Below, one piece after another: positions 1 to 4,954 of a stretch of 5,273 nucleotides of DNA (position 1 is the stretch's first letter; every line of letters begins with the position of its first letter). Origin of the DNA: UBA11606 sp039815945 (GTDB lineage: Bacteria > Actinomycetota > Acidimicrobiia > Acidimicrobiales > Aldehydirespiratoraceae); the NCBI GenBank assembly GCA_039815945.1, contig JBCBYI010000247.1:1-5273 (forward strand), given 5' to 3'. Below the pieces are notes generated by a model. The model worked only from the letters and a program-made list of their open reading frames with translations, made no database searches and was not told where the DNA came from. The position numbers were made by a program, and so were the translations under genes.

Positions 1-242
1 ACCTGCGTCGCCTCAACCCCCAACGCCTCGGCGACCCGATGCGCTTCGAGGGGTTCGGTGGGGACGGCTTCGAGATCGGCGAGCCGGGCTGCCAGGGCGT
101 CGCGTTCACGCCGGAGATCGCGGATCTCGGCAGCCGCCTGGCGCAGGGTGCGCTGCACCGGCATCGGATCGAACCCGCGTCGAACCAGCTCGAACGAGGC
201 CTGGTCGAGCTCGCCGGGATCGAGGGATGCACCGTCGGTCAT
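1..242 (-). CDS. DivIVA-domain protein, N-terminal part (C-terminus beyond window)
   Basis: An open reading frame starts at the ATG whose complement is at 240-242 and runs without a stop to the left edge, giving about 80 residues. Residues 15-35 (SFELVRRGFDPMPVQRTLRQ) match the DivIVA N-terminal pattern, in which an F-x-x-VRRGYDP-like segment precedes a helix. Residues 37-57 are a charged heptad-like stretch (EIRDLRRERDALAARLADLE), as expected for the coiled coil. DivIVA-family proteins sense negative membrane curvature and recruit growth or division machinery at poles and septa; whether this one does so or is a paralogue such as a SepIVA-like protein cannot be said from the N-terminus. It lies 59 bases downstream of the ylbL-like gene in the same direction but has its own -10 box. 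The family call is fairly firm; the specific role is open. Confidence 0.78.
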   Translation of the reverse strand, partial: MTDGASLDPGELDQASFELVRRGFDPMPVQRTLRQAAAEIRDLRRERDALAARLADLEAVPTEPLEAHRVAEALGVEATQ

Positions 243-249
243 CCTCTCG

Positions 250-255
250 ATCGTA
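250..255 (-). promoter_or_regulatory. -10 box for the DivIVA-domain gene, leaderless layout
   Basis: On the minus strand TACGAT fits the actinobacterial TANNNT -10 consensus. Seven bases separate it from the ATG at 242, so the predicted transcription start falls on or next to the A of the start codon. A purine-rich GAGAGG directly abuts the ATG but is too close to be a normal ribosome binding site. No convincing -35 box is visible. The promoter would allow this gene to be expressed apart from the upstream protease gene. Confidence 0.6.
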
Positions 256-301
256 GAAGTGCATCACGAGGCGGTGCGGTATCCCCCACCCCCACAGCGG
301 C

Positions 302-1483
302 TCAGTTGGCGGCGACTCCGTCGATCTCGAGCGCCAGTTCGGTGACATCGCCGCCCAGGCCCGCCAGCACGTCGATCGCCTCGTCGAGGGTCGCGACGCC
401 GACGATGCGGAGATCATCGGTGGTCGATTCCGCGGCCTCGACCGACTCGACCGGGACGATGAAGACCTCGGCGCCGGCGTCCTCGGCAGCCCGCGCCTTC
501 TGGGCGACGCCGCCGACGTTGCCGACGGTGCCGCCGGCGGAGATCGTGCCGGTGACCGCGACCCGGCCGCCTCCGGTGAGTTCGCCCTCGGTGAGGAGAT
601 CGATGATCGTCAAGGTGAACGCCAGACCGGCCGACGGCCCGCCGATCGCCCCCGAGTCGATCGCGAGATCGAAGGGGAGTTCGGCGTCGACGGCGCGCAC
701 GGTCACGTCCATGATCCCGATGAAGCCACCCTCACGCCCCTCGGGATGGGTGCCGAGGGTGACGGCCTGGGTCCGGAGCTCACCGGTGTCGACCTGCTCG
801 AGCGTCAGCTCGACCTCGGTGCCGGGATCGGTGGCGGTGAGGACCTCGAGCAGCGAGTCGAGGCCGGTGATGAGGTCGTCGTCGATCGCGACGATGATCT
901 CGCCGACCTCGACCAGACCGTCGACCGGTCCGTCCTCGACCACCGCGTTGAAGCCGACACCGCTCTCGACGACGGCCTGGACGCCCAGATACTCGAGCGC
1001 AGCGATGACGGCCGACTCCTTCGACACGGCCATCAGCTGGAGGTTTCGCTCCCGCTGTTCGGCGGTGGTTCGGGTACCGAAGACCTGTTCGCGGGTGCGA
1101 AGCTCGACGGCGTCGTCGGTGTTCGCGCTCACCCAGTCGGCGATGGTGACCTGGTCGTCGATCGCAACCGTCGTGAACAGGATCTCACCCTCGGGTTCGA
1201 AGATCTCGATGTCGGAGGCTCGCACCCGGTCGTCGGTCGCTCGGGCGGAACCCGGCTTGAGGGCCACCGCGCCGTCGTCGACGATCGAGTTGCCGGGCAA
1301 CACCCGGCCGGCCCACTGTGCGGGGATGGTGTAGAAGCCGACCGCACCGGCGATCAGGAGCGTGACCAGCACGATCACGGCGACACTGATGCGGTCGAGG
1401 TACCAGGGACGAGCCGAGACGGCCGCCACCGGGGAACCGGGGGGTGGCGGTAACATCGCGCCCGTCGTGTCCTCCACAGTCAT
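302..1483 (-). CDS. YlbL-type PDZ-Lon (S16) membrane serine protease
   Basis: The protein has 393 residues from the ATG at 1483. A short Pro-rich cytoplasmic N-terminus is followed by one membrane segment at about 31-50 and an extracytoplasmic region. A PDZ domain lies at roughly 165-245 (EYLGVQAVVESG...GPVDGLVEVGEIIVAIDD). A Lon-type proteolytic domain lies at about 255-380. The catalytic Ser-Lys dyad is visible: Ser284 in GGPSAG and Lys329 in GGVAQKA, 45 residues apart, close to the spacing in Lon. There is no AAA+ ATPase domain, as is normal for the YlbL family. Family knowledge suggests an extracytoplasmic, ATP-independent protease; the substrate is unknown. The start is uncertain. A second in-frame ATG at 1456 lies 13 bases after GTGGAGGA and is followed at once by the only TTA codon I find in the window. 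In mycobacteria the homologue sits beside a UPF0182 membrane protein gene; none is visible here. Confidence 0.9.
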   Translation of the reverse strand: MTVEDTTGAMLPPPPGSPVAAVSARPWYLDRISVAVIVLVTLLIAGAVGFYTIPAQWAGRVLPGNSIVDDGAVALKPGSARATDDRVRASDIEIFEPEGEILFTTVAIDDQVTIADWVSANTDDAVELRTREQVFGTRTTAEQRERNLQLMAVSKESAVIAALEYLGVQAVVESGVGFNAVVEDGPVDGLVEVGEIIVAIDDDLITGLDSLLEVLTATDPGTEVELTLEQVDTGELRTQAVTLGTHPEGREGGFIGIMDVTVRAVDAELPFDLAIDSGAIGGPSAGLAFTLTIIDLLTEGELTGGGRVAVTGTISAGGTVGNVGGVAQKARAAEDAGAEVFIVPVESVEAAESTTDDLRIVGVATLDEAIDVLAGLGGDVTELALEIDGVAAN

Positions 1484-1610
1484 GATCTTCGTGCTCGTCC
1501 TCGTGGCGGGAATCCTGGGCACCGGCCTTCGGCCGCCCACGTCGATGCAGCCTGCCATGGTGCGGGCGGCAAACGGTCGCGAGCAACTCCGGCGCCGACT
1601 CGGCCCGACG
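1484..1610. other. Divergent intergenic region between the protease and small membrane protein genes
   Basis: About 127 bases separate the two chosen starts. I find no TANNNT box at leaderless spacing for either gene and no strong Shine-Dalgarno sequence. The plus-strand TAACAT at 1451-1456 fits TANNNT, but it lies inside the protease reading frame and would only make sense if the plus-strand gene started near 1467-1482 and the protease at or below 1456. Both promoters are probably here but cannot be placed by eye. Confidence 0.35.
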
Positions 1611-1868
1611 ATGCTCGGCATCGTGCCCGTCGACGACGACGAGGACGACACGAACATCATCATGGACAGCCTGCGGGTGGTCGGCCTCGTCCGGCGACGC
1701 GTCGACCGGCCGGTGGTCGGCCGCAAGGCCTACGTCCGCTGGTGGGAACGACTGCGAGCCATCATCGTGCTCGCCGCGATGGTCGTCGGCTTGGGCATCG
1801 CCCTGGCCGCCATCGTGGGGATCACCGTGCTCGGGCTGGGCTTCCTGCTCGAGCGGGCGATCAGCTGA
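1611..1868 (+). CDS. Small membrane protein of unknown function
   Basis: From the ATG at 1611 this encodes 85 residues. An acidic N-terminus (PVDDDEDDTN, 6-15) is followed by a basic stretch with RRR at 28-30 and YVRWWERLR at 41-49. One long, Gly/Ala-rich hydrophobic segment follows at about 50-80, and the tail is very short. By the positive-inside rule the N-terminus should be cytoplasmic. The frame stays open further upstream, with ATGs at 1482, 1545 and 1557. I chose 1611 because about 95% of third positions are G/C after it and only about 80-85% in the 43 codons before it. No ribosome binding site is clear at any candidate. The gene diverges from the protease gene and converges with the gene at 1870-2412. 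I do not recognise the family. Confidence 0.65.
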   Translation: MLGIVPVDDDEDDTNIIMDSLRVVGLVRRRVDRPVVGRKAYVRWWERLRAIIVLAAMVVGLGIALAAIVGITVLGLGFLLERAIS

Positions 1869-1874
1869 CTCAGC
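1864..1874. repeat. Palindromic double stop at a convergent junction
   Basis: GCTGACTCAGC is an inverted repeat around a single central C. It contains the TGA stop of the plus-strand gene (1866-1868) and, read on the other strand, the TGA stop of the minus-strand gene (1870-1872). The stops are separated by one base, leaving no room for an intergenic terminator. The same core recurs at 3151-3159. Confidence 0.85.
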
Positions 1875-2412
1875 GACCGAAGAGGCCGCGGCGCACCTCG
1901 GTCGACGGCGCCGGCTCCGGCGCGTCGTTGTACTCCGGGAGCGGCGGGGCGTCGGTCGCGAAGGCCTCGATCGGGGACGCCATCGCAGCCTCGACGTAGG
2001 ACACGTCGTCGATCGGCTCGACCACGGCATCGGTGACGGCCGGCGGGACGGCCTCGACCGGCACGTTCTCGAGAGGTGAGTGCTCGACCGGCATGCTCTC
2101 GAGGGGCGTGCTCTCGGCGAGCATCGGCTCGGGCCGGGCGGTCTCGACCGGAGCGACGGGGACATCGGCGAGGGGCTCGGCCACGACCGGCTCGTGCGTC
2201 GCGGCGGCGGGCGCGGTCGACGTCGCATCGGCGATCTCGACCTTGAAGTACGAGGTCACCGCGAGGTGGATCTCGGTGAGTTCGAAGAGGCGGGCGGTGG
2301 CCACACCGGCGTTGCGCTGCTCCTCGATGAACTGCACAGCGGAACCCAGGTCGTCGAACGGGCGATACTGGGTGGCGCCGGCGCTGTCTTCGTGAATGAC
2401 GATGTGGGACAT
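1870..2412 (-). CDS. Hypothetical protein with compact N-domain and Pro/Glu-rich tail
   Basis: The protein has 180 residues from the ATG at 2412. This start is preferred over an in-frame ATG at 2433 because AGGAG sits seven bases upstream. Residues 1-62 look like a small folded alpha/beta domain (HIVIHED, then YRPFDDLGSAVQFIEEQR, then a hydrophobic stretch ending in FKVEI). Residues 63-172 are rich in Pro, Ala, Glu and Val and likely disordered, including a twofold 10-residue repeat of the form PLE(S/N)(M/V)PVE at about 103-120. The C-terminus is a short basic-aromatic tail, RRGLFGR. There is no signal peptide or membrane segment, so it should be cytosolic. I do not recognise the family. The layout, a globular head with a long linker and a short terminal motif, suggests a tethering or adaptor protein, but that is inference only. 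Confidence 0.75.
   Translation of the reverse strand: MSHIVIHEDSAGATQYRPFDDLGSAVQFIEEQRNAGVATARLFELTEIHLAVTSYFKVEIADATSTAPAAATHEPVVAEPLADVPVAPVETARPEPMLAESTPLESMPVEHSPLENVPVEAVPPAVTDAVVEPIDDVSYVEAAMASPIEAFATDAPPLPEYNDAPEPAPSTEVRRGLFGR
2053..2112 (-). repeat. 30-base tandem repeat in the Pro/Glu-rich tail
   Basis: Two adjacent 30-base units begin with CTCGACCGGCA at 2053 and 2083 (plus-strand reading) and share most other positions, including TCTCGAG. On the coding strand they encode two copies of a PLExxPVE-type unit. A possible third, degenerate copy (PEPMLAE) adjoins them. This looks like repeat expansion within a disordered linker. Confidence 0.7.
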
Positions 2413-2419
2413 CGGCTTG

Positions 2420-2424
2420 CTCCT
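2420..2424 (-). promoter_or_regulatory. Ribosome binding site AGGAG for the 180-residue protein
   Basis: On the minus strand AGGAG lies seven bases before the ATG at 2412, which decides between that start and the in-frame ATG 21 bases upstream. Unlike several of its neighbours, this gene is therefore expected to have a leader. Confidence 0.7.
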
Positions 2425-2536
2425 GGACTCCATGGCGGACTCCAGTCCCGTCGGCGCGACCAGCGCGGTTCTTGAGGATTTCGCCCCTGACGAACTGGGC
2501 CGTCCGACCCACCGGGGTGACGACGGTGCATCCGGT

Positions 2537-2542
2537 TAGGGT
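2537..2542 (+). promoter_or_regulatory. -10 box for the HEAT-repeat gene, leaderless layout
   Basis: TAGGGT fits TANNNT and is followed by exactly six bases and then the GTG start codon at 2549. The transcript would therefore begin at the first base of the coding sequence. There is no Shine-Dalgarno sequence ahead of this GTG, which agrees with leaderless initiation. No clear -35 box is seen. Confidence 0.65.
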
Positions 2543-2548
2543 CGCCTC

Positions 2549-3154
2549 GTGCACGACGAGGTGATGGCCCGCCGCCGAGCCGCCGGCCAGGCCGGCTTTC
2601 TCGGCGACACCACGACAGCCCTCGCCGCCCTCGACGACCCGGAGTCGTCGGTGCGGATCGCCGGTCTGCGGAGCGCGGAACGCCTCGACGCCCTCGACAC
2701 CGACCGCCTGCAGACGCTGCTCGACGATCCCGATCCCTCGGTCCGGATCGCCGCGCTCGACATCGCCGCGCATCGAGAGCAACCACCGATCGACGGCCTG
2801 CTCGACGACCCCGATCCGGCCGTCGTCGAGGTGGCCGCGTGGGCCTGTGGCGAACGCGACACCGATCCCCGTCCACCGACGCTGCGGCTCGCCGCGCTCG
2901 CGACCGGCCACGACGATCCGCTCGTGCGCGAAGCGGCCGTCGCGGCGATCGGCGCCCTGGGCGATGAGCTCGGTCTCCCCGCGGTACTCGAGGCCACGAC
3001 CGACAAGCCGGCCGTTCGCCGTCGGGCCGTGCTGGCGCTCGCCGCGTTCGACGGACCGAAGGTCGACGCCGCCTGGGCCCGCGCCCGCACCGACCGCGAC
3101 CGTCAGGTCCGCGATGCGGTCGACGAGTTGCTGGGGCCGGTCGAGGACGACTGA
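2549..3154 (+). CDS. HEAT-repeat protein
   Basis: The protein has 201 residues from a GTG start. It is built almost wholly of about six short alpha-helical repeats with the HEAT/PBS-lyase-type signature D(D)P-x-x-x-VR-x-A-x-x-A. Examples are DDPESSVRIAGL at 29-40, DDPDPSVRIAAL at 59-70, DDPDPAVVEVAAW at 86-98, HDDPLVREAAVAAI at 121-134, DKPAVRRRAVLAL at 152-164 and DRDRQVRDAVDEL at 182-194. There is no signal peptide or membrane segment, so it should be cytosolic. Such solenoids usually serve as protein-binding scaffolds; some bind phycobilins or DNA, but nothing here indicates that. The partner is unknown. An in-frame ATG five codons in is an alternative start, but the -10 box spacing favours the GTG. 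The gene converges with mreB with one base between stops. Confidence 0.88.
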   Translation: MHDEVMARRRAAGQAGFLGDTTTALAALDDPESSVRIAGLRSAERLDALDTDRLQTLLDDPDPSVRIAALDIAAHREQPPIDGLLDDPDPAVVEVAAWACGERDTDPRPPTLRLAALATGHDDPLVREAAVAAIGALGDELGLPAVLEATTDKPAVRRRAVLALAAFDGPKVDAAWARARTDRDRQVRDAVDELLGPVEDD

Positions 3155-3159
3155 CTCAG
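3151..3159. repeat. Second palindromic double stop at a convergent junction
   Basis: CTGACTCAG repeats the core seen at 1865-1873. It holds the HEAT-gene stop TGA (3152-3154) and, on the other strand, the mreB stop TGA (3156-3158), with one base between. No terminator fits between the two genes. Confidence 0.85.
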
Positions 3160-4178
3160 CGGCGCCCGCGACCGCCGCCGGCGTCGTCCATGAACATCGC
3201 CTGCACCGATTCGTAGTGCTCGATGACCTTGCCGGCGCCGAGGACGACCGACTCCAACGGCGACCGGACGCGCCGGACCGGCACATCGGATTCGGCGGTG
3301 AGCCGGAGGTCCATTCCCTTGAGCAGGCCACCGCCGCCGACGAGATGCACACCCTGGACGATCAGATCCTGGGCGAGTTCCGGCGGAGCCTGGGCGAGAC
3401 AGCTGAGCACCGAGTCGACCATCGCGGTGACGGGCTCCTCGATCGCAACGCGGATCTCCTCTGGCGTGAGCACGACCGTCTTCGGCAGACCGCTCATGAG
3501 TTCGCGACCACGGACCTCGGCGTTGACCTCATCGTCGGTGGGATAGGCCGAACCGAGCACGATCTTGATCTCCTCGGCGGTGCGCTCGCCCACAGCGATG
3601 CCGTACTCACGACGGACATAGCCTTGGATCGAGTTGTCGATGTCGAACGAGCCCACGCGGACCGCCTCCAGCGCGACGACACCGCCGAGGGAGATCAGGG
3701 CGGTCTCGGTGGTGCCACCACCGATGTCGATCACCATGTTGCCGATCGGCTCGTTGATCGGCATGTCGGCGCCGATCGCCGCGGCGACGGGCTGCTCGAT
3801 GAGGCGGGCATCGGCCGCGCCGGCACGGCGGGCGGCTTCGGTGACGGCGCGACGTTCGACTGCGGTGATGGCCGACGGCACGCAGATCACGACACGAGGC
3901 CGGTTGAGCCGGCTCACACCGACTCGCTGCAACAGCAGCCGGATCATGCGCTGGGTGACCTCGAAGTCGGTGATGGCGCCCTTGCGGAGGGGTCGCACCG
4001 CGACGATGTAGGAGGGTGTGCGGCCGATCATCTGCCACGCCTCGTGGCCCATCGCGAGCACCTCACCCGACCGGCTGTTGAGCGCGATCACGGAGGGCTC
4101 GTTCAAGACGATGCCCTCACCTCGGGCGTAGACCAGCGTGTTGGCCGTGCCGAGATCGATCGCGAGGTCGCGTGCCAG
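3156..4178 (-). CDS. mreB: Rod shape-determining actin homologue MreB, probable CTG start
   Basis: The protein has 340 residues if translation starts at the CTG at 4178, the normal length for MreB. The actin-fold motifs are present: phosphate-1 loop IDLGTANT at 7-14, NEPSVIAL at 26-33, IEQPVAAAIGA at about 127-137, phosphate-2 loop DIGGGTTE at 151-158 and adenosine loop VHLVGGGGLLKGMD at about 277-290. MreB forms ATP-dependent membrane-associated filaments that guide lateral wall synthesis. No ATG, GTG or TTG lies between the in-frame upstream TGA (4191-4193) and the phosphate-1 loop. The first of these is a TTG at 4106, which would remove that loop. GAGGAG sits eight bases before the CTG. 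Another CTG at 4184 overlaps the upstream stop but is only two bases from GAGGAG. The gene is coupled to the small membrane protein gene upstream. mreC and mreD do not follow. The C-terminus is a Gly/Arg tail (GGGRGRR). Confidence 0.93.
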   Translation of the reverse strand: MARDLAIDLGTANTLVYARGEGIVLNEPSVIALNSRSGEVLAMGHEAWQMIGRTPSYIVAVRPLRKGAITDFEVTQRMIRLLLQRVGVSRLNRPRVVICVPSAITAVERRAVTEAARRAGAADARLIEQPVAAAIGADMPINEPIGNMVIDIGGGTTETALISLGGVVALEAVRVGSFDIDNSIQGYVRREYGIAVGERTAEEIKIVLGSAYPTDDEVNAEVRGRELMSGLPKTVVLTPEEIRVAIEEPVTAMVDSVLSCLAQAPPELAQDLIVQGVHLVGGGGLLKGMDLRLTAESDVPVRRVRSPLESVVLGAGKVIEHYESVQAMFMDDAGGGRGRR

Positions 4179-4180
4179 GG

Positions 4181-4390
4181 TCAGGTCTCCTCAACGGGTG
4201 GCTCGTCGAGGCGCACGATACCGCTCGGCTGCGGGTGGGGCCGCGACCGCTCGTCGGGGGCGATGGCGCGGAGCTGTTCGTGGAACCCGGGCTGGGCCGG
4301 ACGTCGCCGGCGCGACCACAGCCACAGCAGGACCGAACCGAGCAAGGCCGCGACGAACGGCAGGACGAGGAAGACGACGGCATCGCTCAC
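4181..4390 (-). CDS. Small single-pass membrane protein between moaE and mreB
   Basis: The protein has 69 residues from the GTG at 4390. One hydrophobic segment at about 4-25 (VVFLVLPFVAALLGSVLLWLW) is followed at once by SRRRR, so the positive-inside rule puts the C-terminal 40 residues in the cytoplasm. The tail is polar and Pro-rich (FHEQLRAIAPDERSRP, then GIVRLDEPPVEE). I chose the GTG because GAGGAGG lies seven bases upstream and because its GTGA overlaps the moaE stop by four bases, a standard coupled start. A longer reading from an ATG at 4444 would lie inside moaE and add an implausible Arg/His-rich leader. The stop is two bases before the mreB start. I do not recognise the family. 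A cytosolic tail co-translated with MreB could suit a membrane anchor or regulator, but nothing in the sequence proves it. Confidence 0.8.
   Translation of the reverse strand: MSDAVVFLVLPFVAALLGSVLLWLWSRRRRPAQPGFHEQLRAIAPDERSRPHPQPSGIVRLDEPPVEET
4187..4192 (-). promoter_or_regulatory. Ribosome binding site GAGGAG of mreB
   Basis: On the minus strand GAGGAG lies inside the last codons of the small membrane protein gene and eight bases before the CTG at 4178. This spacing is close to ideal and is the main reason to place the mreB start at that CTG and not at the CTG six bases upstream or at the downstream TTG. Confidence 0.75.
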
Positions 4391-4869
4391 GACGACGCCT
4401 CCTCGGACACGACATCGGTGATGTGTTGGGCCTCGAGCCCCCACGACTCGCCCTCGGACCAGCGCTCACGCTTCCAGATCGGCACCGTCGCCTTGAGCGT
4501 GTCGATGCCGAAGCGAGCCGCCTCGAACGCGGCGGGACGATGCGGTGCCGACGCGACGACGACCACCGACGACTCGCCGATGTCGACCGGCCCGATCCGA
4601 TGGATCAACACGACGCGGCCGAGATCGGGCCAGCGGGTGCGCATCTCGGCGGCGATGTTGGCGAGGCGGGGCACGACGTGATCCTCGTAGGCCTCGTAGT
4701 CGAGCAGCTCGACTCCCTCGCGGCCGGGCGCGTGGTCGCGGGCGGTGCCGCTGAAGAGCACGATCGCCCCGCAACGGGGCAGCACGGCCCAGTCGGCGGC
4801 GGTGCCGACGGGCAACGGTTCTTCGGTCAGACCGAGCCAGTCGTCGCCGCTGGCGGGCGGGTTGAGCAT
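4387..4869 (-). CDS. moaE: MoaE, molybdopterin synthase large (catalytic) subunit
   Basis: The protein has 160 residues from the ATG at 4869. MoaE pairs with the thiocarboxylated MoaD to insert two sulfurs into cyclic pyranopterin monophosphate, giving molybdopterin in the cytosol. Family motifs are clear: FSGTARDH at 39-46 with Arg44, LDYEAYEDH at 56-64, IHRIGPVDIGE at 89-99, HRPAAFEA at 110-117 and LKATVPIWKRE at 125-135. Lys126 and Lys133 are seven residues apart, matching the spacing of the E. coli active-site Lys119 and Lys126. The first 25 residues extend beyond the usual N-terminus. The start is supported by a -10 box six bases upstream; longer readings would run into the divergent gene. 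No moaD or other cofactor gene is in view, so its place at the head of an mreB operon is functionally unexplained. The start of the next gene overlaps its stop by four bases. Confidence 0.93.
   Translation of the reverse strand: MLNPPASGDDWLGLTEEPLPVGTAADWAVLPRCGAIVLFSGTARDHAPGREGVELLDYEAYEDHVVPRLANIAAEMRTRWPDLGRVVLIHRIGPVDIGESSVVVVASAPHRPAAFEAARFGIDTLKATVPIWKRERWSEGESWGLEAQHITDVVSEEASS
4398..4404 (-). promoter_or_regulatory. Ribosome binding site GAGGAGG of the small membrane protein gene
   Basis: On the minus strand GAGGAGG lies within the last codons of moaE, seven bases before the GTG at 4390. It is the strongest Shine-Dalgarno sequence in the window and fixes the start of the short gene within its longer open frame. 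Confidence 0.8.
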
Positions 4870-4875
4870 CAGGCC

Positions 4876-4881
4876 ATCGTA
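4876..4881 (-). promoter_or_regulatory. -10 box for the moaE operon, leaderless layout
   Basis: On the minus strand TACGAT is followed by six bases and then the moaE ATG at 4869. It has the same sequence as the box ahead of the DivIVA-domain gene. There is no ribosome binding site between box and ATG, so moaE is probably translated from a leaderless transcript. This is the only visible promoter for moaE, the small membrane protein gene and mreB. Confidence 0.65.
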
Positions 4882-4940
4882 GGAGCACGGGACGGACCGA
4901 CCACCGGCAGGGGCGCGGTACGCAAGCGAGGCACCGTCGG

Positions 4941-4946
4941 TACCAT
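4941..4946 (+). promoter_or_regulatory. -10 box for the WQHPSE-motif protein gene
   Basis: TACCAT fits TANNNT and lies eight bases before the GTG at 4955, slightly more than at the other leaderless candidates but still compatible with a start at or within two bases of the codon. There is no Shine-Dalgarno sequence. Together with the moaE box it defines a compact divergent promoter region of about 85 bases. Confidence 0.55.
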
Positions 4947-4954
4947 CGCGATCC

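Noticed and set aside
39..1334. A 431-residue plus-strand open frame opposite the protease gene
   Set aside because: Its product is a Ser/Thr/Arg-rich low-complexity sequence with no recognisable motif, lying antisense to a protein with an intact Ser-Lys dyad. It is a by-product of high G/C content.
1484..1726. An 81-residue N-terminal extension of the protease
   Set aside because: The added sequence is Arg/Ser-rich, lies opposite the small membrane-protein gene, and would place unrelated residues ahead of the membrane anchor. First/second-position G/C content does not fit coding on that strand.
2461..2500. Possible small hairpin (CGCG-loop-CGCG) between the divergent genes
   Set aside because: A four-base stem in very GC-rich DNA is expected by chance, and there is no T-run, so I do not call a terminator.
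1730..3352. A 540-residue minus-strand open frame spanning three genes
   Set aside because: It is antisense to the HEAT-repeat gene, overlaps the 180-residue gene in another frame, and its product is Arg/Gly-rich without domain signatures.
2847..4421. A 524-residue plus-strand open frame opposite mreB
   Set aside because: The product is Asp/His/Arg-rich with no family signature and lies antisense to a clear MreB.
4391..4444. A longer form of the small membrane protein from the ATG at 4444
   Set aside because: It would extend deep into moaE with an Arg/His/Cys leader, whereas the GTG at 4390 has a strong ribosome binding site and a GTGA overlap.
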